A stretch of DNA of 64,000 nucleotides from DATHTC01 sp963746805 (GCA_963746805.1 CAVVCQ010000006.1:1-64000); one strand, 5' to 3'. Counted from the stretch's first letter, positions 8,484 through 20,059 are shown. Made by a program: numbers and translations. The notes: generated by a model not told the origin, from the sequence alone.

Positions 8484-8666
8484 TGGCGACTCCCCCCGGA
8501 AGGGGTAGCCCGCACCTCGGGCGGGGTGCGATAGCTGTCGAGCGTCGCCGCGGCCAGGGGCCGGGCGGGCGTCTGGTTCGGTGTTGTAGATGACTGTCAG
8601 TGGGCCGACGCCCGCATCCGCACGAACTCACCCCGACGGCCCCGAAACTGCCGAAATGGCTAGCAC

Positions 8667-9791
8667 TCAGCGTCGCTGGACGGCCGTTGTCGCTCCGCCC
8701 TGGGGGAGCAGCCGAGCCAGGTCGTCGGCGAAGTGGGTGGCGAGTGGCCCGAGCAGCGCGGTGCCGAGCACGAGCGTCGCCGCCAGCGCCGCGAGCTCCG
8801 GGTCGAAGTTGCTGCTGACGGCAAGACCGGCGATCACGATCGAGAACTCGCCGTGGGCGATCAGCGCGGTACCCGCTCGCAGACGCGCCTCGACGTCGAG
8901 GCCGGCGGAGGCGATCCAGCCGGTGGCGGTCTTCGCGACGCACGTGATGGCGATGAGAGCGATCGCCGGCACGAGCACGGGCGGGATGTCGCCAAGGTCG
9001 ATCCGGAGCGCGAAGAAGAAGAAGAACATGGCTGCGAAGAGGTCACGCATCGGCCAGACAAGAACCCGGGCGCGATCGGCGACGGGTCCGGAGAGCGCGA
9101 TCCCGAGCAAGAACCCTCCGACGGCGGCGGACACGTGCGCGCGCTCCGTCAGCCCCGCGACGAGGAGCAGCACGCCCATCGTGCTCAGCACCAGCACCTC
9201 GTCGGACTCGTGCCAGACCGCCCGGCTGACGAGGTGGCCGTGCCGGAGCGCGAGGAGGAAGATCAAGCCAACGACCGCGAGCGCCACGACGGCGGAGGCG
9301 ATCGCCGTGGACACGCCCGACCCGATCAGCACAACGCCGATGAGGGGAAGGTAGAGCGCCATCGCCAGGTCCTCCAGGACGAGCAACGAGAGCAGCCCCG
9401 GCGTCTCGGGATTCGTGACGCGACCGAGGTCGCTGACCACCTTCGCGACGATCCCCGAGGAGGAGACGTACGTGATGCCGCCGAGCACGAGCGCCCCGAC
9501 GAGCCCCCAGCCCATCAGAAGCCCGACGGCGAAGCCCGGCGGGAAGTTCAGCGCGAGATCGAGGATCCCGCCTCTGACGCCGCTCCGCAGCCCGGAGGCG
9601 AGCTCGAGCGCGCTGTACTCGAGCCCGAGCGTGAAGAGGAGCAGGACGATCCCCACCTCGCTCAGGGTCGTGACCAGCACATCGTCGAGCGTCGGCGGCG
9701 CGAGCGCTCCGAGCACGATCCCGGCGACGAGATAGAGCGGGATCGACGAGAAGCCCGTGCGCGCCGCGAGGCGCGCACCGACTGCGAGCAC
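8667..9791 (-). CDS. CPA2-type cation/proton antiporter (KefB-like)
   Basis: A polytopic membrane protein of the monovalent cation:proton antiporter-2 family. Visible features: GIVLLLFTLGLEYSALEL (helix with the family's FxxGLE motif), SSSGIVAKVVSDLGR, LSLLVLEDLAMALYLP (the LEDLA motif carrying a transport Asp), VGGFLLGIALSG, and ALIAHGEFSIVIAG near the end. About eleven hydrophobic helices are seen and there is no TrkA_N regulatory domain. The GTG at 9791 gives a protein starting LAVGARLAAR, but the same frame stays coding-like upstream to about 9855 (ARLFLELGTVTIVLAV), so the native start is probably 20 residues earlier, at a non-canonical codon or beyond a frameshift. Probable role: Na+ or K+ efflux and pH homeostasis. 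Confidence 0.85.
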   Translation of the reverse strand: MLAVGARLAARTGFSSIPLYLVAGIVLGALAPPTLDDVLVTTLSEVGIVLLLFTLGLEYSALELASGLRSGVRGGILDLALNFPPGFAVGLLMGWGLVGALVLGGITYVSSSGIVAKVVSDLGRVTNPETPGLLSLLVLEDLAMALYLPLIGVVLIGSGVSTAIASAVVALAVVGLIFLLALRHGHLVSRAVWHESDEVLVLSTMGVLLLVAGLTERAHVSAAVGGFLLGIALSGPVADRARVLVWPMRDLFAAMFFFFFALRIDLGDIPPVLVPAIALIAITCVAKTATGWIASAGLDVEARLRAGTALIAHGEFSIVIAGLAVSSNFDPELAALAATLVLGTALLGPLATHFADDLARLLPQGGATTAVQRR

Positions 9792-9921
9792 GATCGTGAC
9801 CGTTCCGAGCTCGAGGAAGAGCCGCGCAGCGTCCCGCGTCGCGGCGAGGATCAGTCACTGCGGGCTGCGAGCGCGGTCCAACCGTCATCACCTCTCCACC
9901 GTCGCGCTTTCCGTGTCCCTG

Positions 9922-12632
<2,711 letters not shown>

Positions 12633-12777
12633 GAAAACCTCCTCGCAGCGGGCGCTTCGGCGCGCGAGGGGTTGGCGCACGGAGGCGCCCGCCTAGTCGA
12701 AAAACGCGTCCCCGGAAGTGTGCTCCGCTTTGTAGCCACCGAAACAATCCGCAAGCACACACCGACAGCCCCAGCGT

Positions 12778-12915
12778 GGCGGCTGCCTGCTCGAAACGGC
12801 CTACGAGTCGCGCCCCGGCACCTGGATCCTCGATCTCCAGGTGATTCGACCGGATCGCTACGTGGAGCAGGAGGGCGAGGTGGTTGAGCCCATCGACGGC
12901 GCGCTGTTCGCCTAA
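12778..12915 (+). other. Possible short coding remnant, unidentified
   Basis: Within the 355-base stretch upstream of the ClpC-like gene, one plus-strand frame reads GCLLETAYESRPGTWILDLQ, continues VIRPDRYVEQEGEVVEPIDG and ends at TAA 12913-12915. The residue mix looks protein-like, but no start codon or ribosome site precedes it and I do not recognise a family. It could be the truncated 3' end of a gene lost in rearrangement. Confidence 0.25.
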
Positions 12916-12987
12916 GCCCGCGTCACAGCCAGCAGGCGTTTCTTGCACGCGGCTGTCCCCGACAGAAGACGGATGCGACAGTACGGA

Positions 12988-13243
12988 TGTGAACAAGAAG
13001 GAACGAAGGCGTCAAGCCGGCGGGACACCGACGCCGCGCGAGACGCTAGAGGTCGATGCGCTCCTCGCCGACCTCGACCGCGCGCGCGAAGTGTTCGAGG
13101 CGGCCGAGCGACGCGCACGCACGTATCTCGTTCGTCGCGGCGTAATCGATCAGACGTGCCGCGATCTCACGTCACTCCTGCGCGAATGCCTTCCTGCGCA
13201 AGATGCCGATCCCGCGCCGCGAGGGACTCGCGGTCGATCGTGA
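12988..13243 (+). CDS. Small hypothetical protein
   Basis: An 84-residue reading frame from a GTG at 12988 (start chosen because MNKKERRRQAGGTP looks like a plausible basic N terminus; no clear ribosome site). The middle (TLEVDALLADLDRAREVFEA, then AERRARTYLVRRG) predicts a helical hairpin rich in Arg/Glu/Leu. The tail is Pro/Arg-rich and resembles out-of-frame sequence. It is immediately followed by the tRNA-Thr integration scar, so it may be cargo of a former element. No family recognised and no function proposed. Confidence 0.35.
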
Positions 13244-13277
13244 GCTCAAGCCCCTGCGCGTGGGACGCCTAGCTCGG

Positions 13278-13298
13278 AGGTCGCACCAAGGTCGCACC
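13278..13298 (+). repeat. Tandem AGGTCGCACC motif (putative arm sites)
   Basis: AGGTCGCACC occurs at 13278-13287 and again at 13289-13298 with one base between. It lies on the inner side of the tRNA-Thr 3'-half fragment, where integrase arm-binding sites would be expected. Short, so chance is possible. Confidence 0.4.
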
Positions 13299-13372
13299 GG
13301 GATGACAAACGCGACGACGTGCGGCGACTCGCGAGCGTTGCGAAGCGGCGTGGTTACGCGAATCCCGCATGA

Positions 13373-13413
13373 GTCGACCCCCTCCTCACGTTCATGGTAA
13401 GGAGGGGGTCGAC
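13373..13413. repeat. Perfect 14-bp inverted repeat at the tRNA-Thr scar
   Basis: GTCGACCCCCTCCT at 13373-13386 is the exact reverse complement of AGGAGGGGGTCGAC at 13400-13413, with a 13-base loop. The right arm is the anticodon-stem/variable-loop part of the tRNA fragment, so the left arm is an inverted partial copy of tRNA sequence. It could be a recombinase core site or a strong hairpin; there is no T tract. Confidence 0.75.
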
Positions 13414-13435
13414 GGTTCGAGTCCGTCAGAGGGCT
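13395..13435 (+). tRNA. tRNA-Thr(GGT) 3'-half fragment (attachment-site scar)
   Basis: The plus strand reads T-GGT-AA (anticodon GGT), stem strand GGAGG, variable GGGTC, T arm GACGG-TTCGAGT-CCGTC, acceptor strand AGAGGGC and discriminator T. A complete gene would need CCTCC before the anticodon loop and GCCCTCT at the 5' end, and neither is present. It is therefore a displaced tRNA end of the kind left by site-specific integration, facing the opposite way from the Arg fragment at 6.7 kb. Confidence 0.7.
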
Positions 13436-13469
13436 TTAGAAAGTCTGGAACACGGCTCTTTATCGTGCG

Positions 13470-14564
13470 TTAGAAGTCGACGCGCAGGATTCGGCCTCCG
13501 GTCCCGACCAGCCAGGCGGTCTGCGGGCTCCCGAATGCGACTCCCCAGTAGTCGGCCACACCAGGCAACGTGGTCCACGAGCCGCCCTCGTCGGGTGTCC
13601 ACGCCGCGCCTCCCGGGCCTGTGACGACGACCGTCCTACCGTGCGGCCTGGCCTTGCCGGCGTCGGCCGCGTAGCTGAGCCCGAAGACGGTTCCGATATT
13701 GGGTTGCTGCGGGGTGACCACCCAGGTCTTGCCGCCGTCGCTCGAGGTCGCGGTCTGATCGAACGGCGGGGCTGTTGGATCGAGATCTCCGCCGCCCACC
13801 ATCCCGTGCTGCCCGTCCCTGAAGGCGACGCTGAACAGGCCCGCGCTCGGCGAACCGCGTAGCGGTGAGTCGTAGGCGTTCCATGTGTCACCGCCGTCGC
13901 GCGTGACGAGGACCCTGGACGGGGATGCGCCTCCGGTGACGGCCCACGCGTTGTTCTTTCCATGCGTGGCGACGCAGGTGCCGCTCGACGCGAAGAAGAA
14001 CTCCCCGGGAAGCGCCGCGGGCTCGTTGCCGGCGATGCTCTCCCACGTCTGTCCGTTCGTCGTTCGCACCACCGGGAATTGCCCGTTCACGGAATCGCTC
14101 TGGGCAAAGCCCCGTGTGGGTGTCCAGAAGGCGAAGCAGGAGAAAAATGCGGCCGGATCCTGGTTCTGGAACTGCTGCGACCACGTCGTGCCACCGTCGG
14201 TTGTCTTGTAGATCCGGGAATCGCTGCCCGTGCCGATCGAGAGCAGATACGCGACCGTGTCGCTCACACCCTCGACGTCGCGAAACTGCAGCGACTCGGC
14301 CCCGGGCACGACACCGGACCTCCACGTCGTGCCGCCGTTGGTCGTTACGGCGAAGGTGCCACCGCGTCCGCTCGCCCACACCACACGCTTGTTCACGGGG
14401 CTCACGGCGATCAGACCCTGCGTCGTGCCGCTGTCCTGCGGCGTCAGCGTCGGCGCGTGTCCAGCGCCCTGATCGGTGGCAGAGCTCTGTGTCGCTCCCA
14501 CAAGGCCTATGGCCACCACGGTGCAGAGACCGGTGAGACGAAACGCCGACGAACGTCCAAACAT
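13470..14564 (-). CDS. Secreted Asp-box (BNR/Ycf48-like) beta-propeller protein
   Basis: A 364-residue exported protein starting at the ATG at 14564, which has AGGGGG seven to twelve bases upstream. Signal peptide: LTGLCTVVAIGLVGATQSSA. The mature protein carries repeated Asp-box motifs (S/T-x-D-G-G-x-T-W): TTNGGTTW, TTDGGTTW, TTNGQTWE, TRDGGDTW, SSDGGKTW, TPDEGGSW. These mark successive blades of a sialidase-like or Ycf48-like propeller. Asp boxes are structural, and no sialidase catalytic Arg triad or Tyr/Glu pair can be recognised, so enzyme activity should not be assumed. The following gene on the same strand is separated by an att scar. Likely extracellular binding or surface role; unknown. 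Confidence 0.8.
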   Translation of the reverse strand: MFGRSSAFRLTGLCTVVAIGLVGATQSSATDQGAGHAPTLTPQDSGTTQGLIAVSPVNKRVVWASGRGGTFAVTTNGGTTWRSGVVPGAESLQFRDVEGVSDTVAYLLSIGTGSDSRIYKTTDGGTTWSQQFQNQDPAAFFSCFAFWTPTRGFAQSDSVNGQFPVVRTTNGQTWESIAGNEPAALPGEFFFASSGTCVATHGKNNAWAVTGGASPSRVLVTRDGGDTWNAYDSPLRGSPSAGLFSVAFRDGQHGMVGGGDLDPTAPPFDQTATSSDGGKTWVVTPQQPNIGTVFGLSYAADAGKARPHGRTVVVTGPGGAAWTPDEGGSWTTLPGVADYWGVAFGSPQTAWLVGTGGRILRVDF

Positions 14565-14660
14565 GGAATCCCCCTTGGAGGCAGCGTTGTGGCCCCGCGC
14601 GGGCGGATCAGTCTATATCGAGCTCTTCCTACGAACAGGATCGTGGCGGCTCGGCGATGC

Positions 14661-14987
14661 CTACGCCGAGAGTCCGAACGGGCTCCCCTCGGAGTCCCTA
14701 CAGATCGCCCAGCGCTCCCCGGGGTGCACAACGTCCCCGCCAAGCTCAACAACACGCTCGAGAGCAGAGGACATGTCCGCCACCCGAAAGTAGGACAGCG
14801 AGAACCGATCGCCCGGCCCGCGCCCGCGCTCGTGTAGCCCGAACGCCGGCCCGTCGCCATGGCTCTGCAAGCCCTGGCCCTCCAAGGCGGTCCGCCCATC
14901 GAGAGCCAACCCGAGCAGCCCCTCCCAGAACTGCCGCGCCCGCGCAAGGTCATCGGCCGGAAACTCGATCAAATCGATCGGCGTCAC
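14661..14987 (-). CDS. VOC-family (glyoxalase/bleomycin-resistance fold) protein
   Basis: A 108-residue single VOC module. The sequence starts TPIDLIEFPADDLARARQFW, the typical first beta strand plus helix of the fold, and ends GERWAICRDSEGSPFGLSA, the second beta-alpha-beta half in which the metal-binding Glu is usually replaced. Here the canonical HHE metal triad is not evident (first position is Glu in IEF, the last is Ser/Phe), so it may be a non-metal ligand-binding VOC protein. The GTG start at 14987 is chosen by homology of the N-terminal strand. It is divergent from recQ with a 48-base gap. Confidence 0.75.
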   Translation of the reverse strand: MTPIDLIEFPADDLARARQFWEGLLGLALDGRTALEGQGLQSHGDGPAFGLHERGRGPGDRFSLSYFRVADMSSALERVVELGGDVVHPGERWAICRDSEGSPFGLSA

Positions 14988-15035
14988 CCATTCAGCCTAG
15001 GCCGCCTTGCGCCGGTTCGCCGCTACCGTCGGACC

Positions 15036-16940
15036 GTGACCACCGCAGCCGAGCTCCTCAGCTCCCGTTTCGGCTATACGGAGTTCCGCACCGGGCAGCA
15101 ACAGGTTGTCGAGTCGTTGCTTGCCGGCCGCTCCGCCCTCGCCGTCTTCCCGACGGGTGCGGGGAAGAGTCTCTGCTACCAGCTGCCTGCGCTGATGCTC
15201 GACGGCGTGACGGTCGTCGTGTCGCCGCTGATCGCGCTGATGAAAGACCAGATCGACCTGCTCGCGCGCCAGGGCATCGACGCGGCGCGGCTCGACTCGA
15301 GCCTCGACGCGAAGGAGGCGCGTGCCGTCTCCGACCGGCTGCGCGACGGGCATCTCAAGCTGCTGTACGTCGCGCCGGAACGCTTCAACAACGAGCGCTT
15401 CCTCGCGCAGCTCGGCCAGGCGAAGATCGCGCTGTTCGCGGTCGACGAGGCGCACTGCATCTCGGAGTGGGGCCACAACTTCCGCCCCGACTATCTGAAG
15501 CTCGCCGCGCGCGCACGCGAGCTCGGCGCCGAGCGCGTGCTCGCGCTCACCGCGACCGCGACCCCCGCGGTCGTCGCCGATATCCGCGCGGGCTTCGGGA
15601 TCGAGGAGCGCGACTCCGTCGTCACCGGTTTCTACCGACCGAACCTGACGCTGCTCACCACGCCGGTCTCCGCGCGTGAGCGCGATCAGGCGTTGATCGA
15701 CCGCTTGCGCGGGCGCGCGCCCGGCTCGACGATCGTCTACGTCACGTTGCAGCGCACGGCGGAGCGTGTCGCTGCTCTCCTCGCAGAATCAAGCCTGCCC
15801 GCGCGGGCCTACCACGCGGGCATGAACGCCGATGACCGCGTCGAGGTGCAGGAGTGGTGGACGCACTCCTACGAGAACATCGTCGTCGCGACGATCGCGT
15901 TCGGCATGGGGATCGACAAGGCCGACGTGCGCTACGTCTACCACCTCAACCTGCCCAAGGGACTCGAGTCGTACTCGCAGGAGATCGGCCGCGCCGGACG
16001 CGACGGCGAGCCGTCGATCTGCGAGCTCTTCGCGTGCCGCGACGACGTGCCGACGCTCGAGAACTTCGCCTTCGGCGACACGCCGACCCCCGAGGCGATC
16101 GCAGGCGTGCTCGAGGACGTGTTCGCACACTCGCAGGGCCAGCAGTTCTCCGTCTCGGAGTACGACCTCTCGTCGCGCCACGACGTACGGCCGCTCGTGC
16201 TGAAGACGATCCTGACCTACCTCGAGCTCGACGGTCTCCTCGAGCAGGGCACACCGTTCTACGCGGGCTACAGCGTGCGTCCGGCAAGCGGCGAATGGGA
16301 CGACGTCTATGCGGCTTTCGACCCGGACCGGGCCGACTTCCTGCGGCGTGTGCTGGCGAGTGGCAAGGCGGGGCGTATCTGGACGGGCATCGACCCGGAC
16401 GCCGTCCCCGGTGAGGACCGCGAGCGCGTGATCAAAGCGCTCGACTACCTCGAGCAGCGGGGCCTCGTCGAGTTGAAGGTCGCCGACGTGCGCCAGCGGT
16501 TCACATTGCTGGAGCAGCCGCCGTCGCTCGACGCGTTGCGCGACCGCCTCGCCGGACGCTTCGACCGCCGCGAGCACTCAGAGGCGGCGCGGATCGAGAG
16601 AGTCGTCGCCCTCGTCGAACACGACGGCTGCCAGGTGCAGTCGCTCGTCGACTACTTCGGCGAGACGCGCGTCGAACCGTGCGGCCACTGCTCGTTCTGC
16701 CTGACCGGCTCCGCCCAGAACCTTCCGGAGCCCGCTCCGACCTCCGCGATCGAGCTCGATCGAGCCGTCCTTGACGAACTGACTGCCGAATATCCAGCGG
16801 CGCTCGGAACGCCCCGCCAGCGAGCGCGCTTCCTCTGCGGCCTCACGAGCCCCGCCACGACGAAAGCCAAGCTCTCGCTCCATCCCCTGTTCGGCACCCT
16901 GGCCGAACAGCGCTTCGCGGATGTCCTAGCCCTGAGCTAA
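15036..16940 (+). CDS. recQ: ATP-dependent DNA helicase RecQ
   Basis: A 634-residue 3'-5' DNA helicase for recombination and fork repair. Start at the GTG at 15036 gives TTAAELLSSRFGYTEFRTGQ, the canonical RecQ N terminus with motif 0 (FR.GQ). Walker A FPTGAGKS is at about 38-45, DEAH at 137-140 followed by CISEWGHNFRPDY (aromatic-rich loop), motif III TATATP, motif VI QEIGRAGRDGEPS. The RQC region has the zinc ligands Cys...CGHCSFC in DGCQVQSL to SFCLTG. A winged-helix segment follows, but no HRDC domain is clear; the C terminus (FGTLAEQRFADVLALS) looks shortened against E. coli RecQ. All catalytic motifs are intact. Confidence 0.95.
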   Translation: MTTAAELLSSRFGYTEFRTGQQQVVESLLAGRSALAVFPTGAGKSLCYQLPALMLDGVTVVVSPLIALMKDQIDLLARQGIDAARLDSSLDAKEARAVSDRLRDGHLKLLYVAPERFNNERFLAQLGQAKIALFAVDEAHCISEWGHNFRPDYLKLAARARELGAERVLALTATATPAVVADIRAGFGIEERDSVVTGFYRPNLTLLTTPVSARERDQALIDRLRGRAPGSTIVYVTLQRTAERVAALLAESSLPARAYHAGMNADDRVEVQEWWTHSYENIVVATIAFGMGIDKADVRYVYHLNLPKGLESYSQEIGRAGRDGEPSICELFACRDDVPTLENFAFGDTPTPEAIAGVLEDVFAHSQGQQFSVSEYDLSSRHDVRPLVLKTILTYLELDGLLEQGTPFYAGYSVRPASGEWDDVYAAFDPDRADFLRRVLASGKAGRIWTGIDPDAVPGEDRERVIKALDYLEQRGLVELKVADVRQRFTLLEQPPSLDALRDRLAGRFDRREHSEAARIERVVALVEHDGCQVQSLVDYFGETRVEPCGHCSFCLTGSAQNLPEPAPTSAIELDRAVLDELTAEYPAALGTPRQRARFLCGLTSPATTKAKLSLHPLFGTLAEQRFADVLALS

Positions 16941-16974
16941 CCCCCTGACGCCGCGCCCCCGATTCGATGAAACC

Positions 16975-17544
16975 ATGAGCGTCATGCGTCTCATCGCCTT
17001 GTCCCTCGCGCTCGTCTTCGCGCTCGCGGCCTGCGGCGGCAACGACGAAACCCAGGAGCGGGCAGGCGGAGGCGCGTCGACCGCGACCCCGGCGACGACG
17101 GCGACCGACGAATCGTCGGCGACCGAGGACGCTGCCGCCCTGGCGCGTCGTCCCGAGGGGGAGGAAGGACTCCGTATGCCCGCCCAGCGGGCGCAGATCG
17201 TCGCCGACGAATCGGACTTCGGGCGCGTCCTCTTCGATGCGAACGGCCAGGTCGTCTATGTCTTCGAGATCGACGGGCCGAACCAGTCGAACTGCACGAG
17301 CGCCGAGTGCGTCACGGCGTGGCCTCCGGTACTCACGGAGGAGCAGCCCACGGCCGGCGCGGGTGTCGACGCCGGACTGCTCGGGACGATCCGGCGCGAC
17401 GACGGAACGCTCCAGGTCACCTACGACCAGCGACCGCTCTACTTCTACGAGCACGAGCGACCCGGCGAGATCACGTGCCACAACGTCGACCTCCACGGCG
17501 GTCTCTGGTGGGTTGTCACGCCGAGCGGCGATCCCGTCCGCTGA
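16975..17544 (+). CDS. Lipoprotein with secreted PF03640-type repeats
   Basis: A 189-residue lipoprotein. The signal peptide ends in the lipobox LAAC, with Cys20 the lipidation site, followed by a Thr/Ala/Ser-rich linker typical of surface anchors. The mature domain contains paired motifs GRVLFDANGQVVYVFEID...CTSAECVTAWPPV and GTLQVTYDQRPLYFYEHE, matching the lipoprotein repeat of unknown function (YLY/W-P-P pattern). The repeat family occurs in many bacterial surface proteins, and electron-transfer or metal roles have been proposed only speculatively. ATG at 16975; an internal ATG three codons later is also possible. It lies 34 bases after recQ and probably has its own promoter. Confidence 0.85.
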   Translation: MSVMRLIALSLALVFALAACGGNDETQERAGGGASTATPATTATDESSATEDAAALARRPEGEEGLRMPAQRAQIVADESDFGRVLFDANGQVVYVFEIDGPNQSNCTSAECVTAWPPVLTEEQPTAGAGVDAGLLGTIRRDDGTLQVTYDQRPLYFYEHERPGEITCHNVDLHGGLWWVVTPSGDPVR

Positions 17545-17598
17545 GCAGCGGCGCGCGACGTAGACCGGGTGCGGACGGAAGCATCACGCGGAGCCTGC

Positions 17599-19308
17599 TC
17601 AGACGTCGCCGGCTGCTCGGCTCGCTTGGCGCGGATCGAGCGAGGCGTGAATCGAGCGAACCACCAGCGCGCCGTCCCCCACGGCCGCCGCAACGCGCTT
17701 GGTCGAGCCTCTGCGGACGTCGCCGATGGCAAAGACGCCGCGACGCGTGCACTCGAGCATCAGGGGGCCCTGGTCCGCTCCATCCCAATGTCGGGAGAAG
17801 TCCGGGTGGCGCCGCGCCTCTTCCCCGGTGACCACGAAGCCCTTTTCGTCCCGGCCGACGTAATCGACCAGTCCCTCCGACCTCGGAGAGGCGCCGATCA
17901 TCGCGAACACCGCGGAGGCCGGGACGCGGCGATCGGGACCCCCTCCAGCGATCACGACGGCCTCGAGCTTCTCGTCGCCCTCGAGCGCCCGCACCTCACA
18001 CCCGGGCCAGACGCGGATATTCGACTTGGCCTCGATCTGATCGACCAGGTAGCGCGACATCGCCAGCTCGAGCCTTCGCCGCGCCACGATGTGGACCTCG
18101 CGGGCATGATCGGCGAGCTTGACCGCCGCCTGGCCGGCCGAGTTTCCTCCGCCGACGACGACGACGTCCTCCGCAGAGCACTGCTGGGCCTCGATGTGGG
18201 TCGCCGCGTAGTACAGGCCCAGCCCCTCGAATCGATCGGCGTTCTCGGCCGGTAGTCGGCGATAGTCCGCGCCCGGCGCCAGGACCACCGACCGGCCGCG
18301 CACGCGCTGCCCGTCGGCCAGCCGGACCTCGCGCAGCCCCCCGGTCCCTGGCTCGGACACCTGAGACGCCTCGTGGACGCTGGAGATCACGGCGCCGAAC
18401 TTGCGCGCCTGGAGCGTTGCCCGTCGGGTGAGCTCGAGGCCGGTAAGCCCGGTTGGGAAGCCCAGGTAGTTCTCGATCCGAGCGCTCGTTCCGGCCTGAC
18501 CGCCAGGCGCGAAGCGTTCGATCACGAGCGTGGTGAGACCCTCCGAGGACGCGTAGACCGCCGCGGCCAAACCGGCAGGGCCGCCACCGAGCACGACCAC
18601 GTCGAAGCTCTGACCGTCGACCTGCGCTCGGAGGCCCAGCTCATCCGCGACCGAGGTCACCGTGGCACGCCGGATGACGTCGTCGTGTCGGACCAGGACC
18701 GGACAGTCGGCGTCCCCGATGCCGAGCCCGTCGAGCAGGACCCGGCTCTCCTCGTCGGTGGCGAGGTCGTGCCAGGTGAAGGGAACGAGGTTGCGCTCCA
18801 GCAACTCCCTGACGGCGAACGCCTCGCCCGACCATCGTGAGCCGATCAGCCGCTGCTGACCGAGGCCGCGACCCTGCAGCCACTCCCGGCGCGTGACCAT
18901 CGTCCGCAGGAGGAGGTCGCCGAGCTCGGCTGCGGTCGCGACGACCCGGCGTACGTCCTCCGGAGGGAGCGCGAGGAGCGATGTCGGTTCGGCCGCGAAC
19001 CCGGCGGCGAGCGTCGGCTCGCCCGTGAACATGGAGATGTCGGCGGCGAAGGTCCCCGGCCTGCATTGGGTGAAGTAGCGGTCACCCTCGGGCGCTTGGT
19101 CGATGACGTCCAGGGCCCCGCTGAGGATCACGTAGAGCGGCGTATCGCGCTGACCGTGCTCCCAGACGAGCTCCCCGCGTGCGAATGACCTCTGCGTGCC
19201 GATCTCCGCCAGGTACTCGACCTGCTCCGGCGTCAGCCGTGGGAAGAGCGTCGGATCGTCGGGATCCAGGAAGTCCTCGACCGGAGTCGGTGCGTAGTCG
19301 CTCGTCAT
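17599..19308 (-). CDS. cNMP-binding/thioredoxin-like/thioredoxin-reductase-like FAD oxidoreductase fusion
   Basis: A 569-residue three-part protein. Residues about 20-135 form a cyclic-nucleotide-binding-type domain (ELVWEHGQRDTPLYVILSGA, then a GTFAADISMF segment). About 150-225 is a thioredoxin-like module (AVRELLERNLVPFTWHDLAT) without CxxC. From about 232 it is thioredoxin-reductase-like: VVLGGGPAGLAAAVYASSEG (FAD GxGxxG), APGGQAGTSARIENYLGFP, VVVVGGGNSAGQAAVKLA (NAD(P) site) and GVFAIGDVRRGSTKRVAAAV (second FAD site). The redox-active CxxC normally between the halves of the reductase is missing, so electrons must go elsewhere, or it is a regulatory flavoprotein. Start at the ATG at 19308 (GAAGGA upstream). 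Similar fusions occur across Actinobacteria and Proteobacteria; physiological substrate unknown. Confidence 0.9.
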   Translation of the reverse strand: MTSDYAPTPVEDFLDPDDPTLFPRLTPEQVEYLAEIGTQRSFARGELVWEHGQRDTPLYVILSGALDVIDQAPEGDRYFTQCRPGTFAADISMFTGEPTLAAGFAAEPTSLLALPPEDVRRVVATAAELGDLLLRTMVTRREWLQGRGLGQQRLIGSRWSGEAFAVRELLERNLVPFTWHDLATDEESRVLLDGLGIGDADCPVLVRHDDVIRRATVTSVADELGLRAQVDGQSFDVVVLGGGPAGLAAAVYASSEGLTTLVIERFAPGGQAGTSARIENYLGFPTGLTGLELTRRATLQARKFGAVISSVHEASQVSEPGTGGLREVRLADGQRVRGRSVVLAPGADYRRLPAENADRFEGLGLYYAATHIEAQQCSAEDVVVVGGGNSAGQAAVKLADHAREVHIVARRRLELAMSRYLVDQIEAKSNIRVWPGCEVRALEGDEKLEAVVIAGGGPDRRVPASAVFAMIGASPRSEGLVDYVGRDEKGFVVTGEEARRHPDFSRHWDGADQGPLMLECTRRGVFAIGDVRRGSTKRVAAAVGDGALVVRSIHASLDPRQASRAAGDV

Positions 19309-19411
19309 TCCTTCGCGTTTGGAGGGGTTCGGAGGAGGTTGGTCCGGCAATTGCCCTCTATGTATCAATGTCCCTGCCGCCGCCGCCGCGGCCGCCTACG
19401 AAGGAGGCACG

Positions 19412-20059
19412 ATGAGCAAGCTTCGGTGTCAGATCTCGATCTCGCTGGACGGGTTCGTCGCCGGCCCGAACCAGAGCGAGGAGAACCCGCTCGGCGAGGG
19501 CGGCGAGCGGCTCCACGACTGGGTGGTTCCGCTGGCCGCCTGGCGCCAGTACCAGGGTATGCAAGGGGGCGAGGTGAACGAGAGCACACGGATACTCGAG
19601 GAATCGGTCGAGAACATCGGCGCTGCGGTGATGGGCCGGAACATGTTCGGCCCACCCCGTGGTGGTGCCTGGGGCGACGAGCCGTGGACGGGTTGGTGGG
19701 GCGACAACCCGCCCTACCACTATCCCGTGTTCATCGTCACCCATCACCCGCGTGATCCCGTGGAGATGGAGGGAGGGACGACGTTCCACTTCGTCACCGA
19801 CGGAATCGAGTCCGCGCTCCAACAGGCAAGGGAAGCCGCCGGCGGCAAGGACGTCATGCTCTGGGGCGGCGGCCAGATAATTGGGCAGTACCTGGCGGCC
19901 GGACTGCTCGACGAGCTCGAGCTCCACGTTGTTCCGTTGTTGCTCGGCGACGGTGCTCGCCTGTTCGGCAACCTCGGGGACACGGAGGTGCGCCTCGAGC
20001 AGGTCCGGGCCGTCGAGGCGCCCGGCGTCGCGCACCTCAAGTACCGCGTGGTGACATGA
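19412..20059 (+). CDS. Dihydrofolate-reductase-like (RibD C-terminal domain) reductase
   Basis: A 215-residue protein starting at the ATG at 19412, four to five bases after AAGGAGG. It shows the RibD_C/DHFR-like pattern: ISISLDGFVAGPNQ at the N terminus, IGAAVMGRNMFGP in the middle, VMLWGGGQIIGQYLAAGLLD and VVPLLLGDGARLF near the end. These match NADPH-binding reductases of the COG0262/RibD group. The family acts in pterin or riboflavin-like chemistry, but many copies are stand-alone with unknown substrates. It stands alone, 90 bases before the ATP-grasp gene of the next cluster, and could be transcribed with it. Confidence 0.88.
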   Translation: MSKLRCQISISLDGFVAGPNQSEENPLGEGGERLHDWVVPLAAWRQYQGMQGGEVNESTRILEESVENIGAAVMGRNMFGPPRGGAWGDEPWTGWWGDNPPYHYPVFIVTHHPRDPVEMEGGTTFHFVTDGIESALQQAREAAGGKDVMLWGGGQIIGQYLAAGLLDELELHVVPLLLGDGARLFGNLGDTEVRLEQVRAVEAPGVAHLKYRVVT

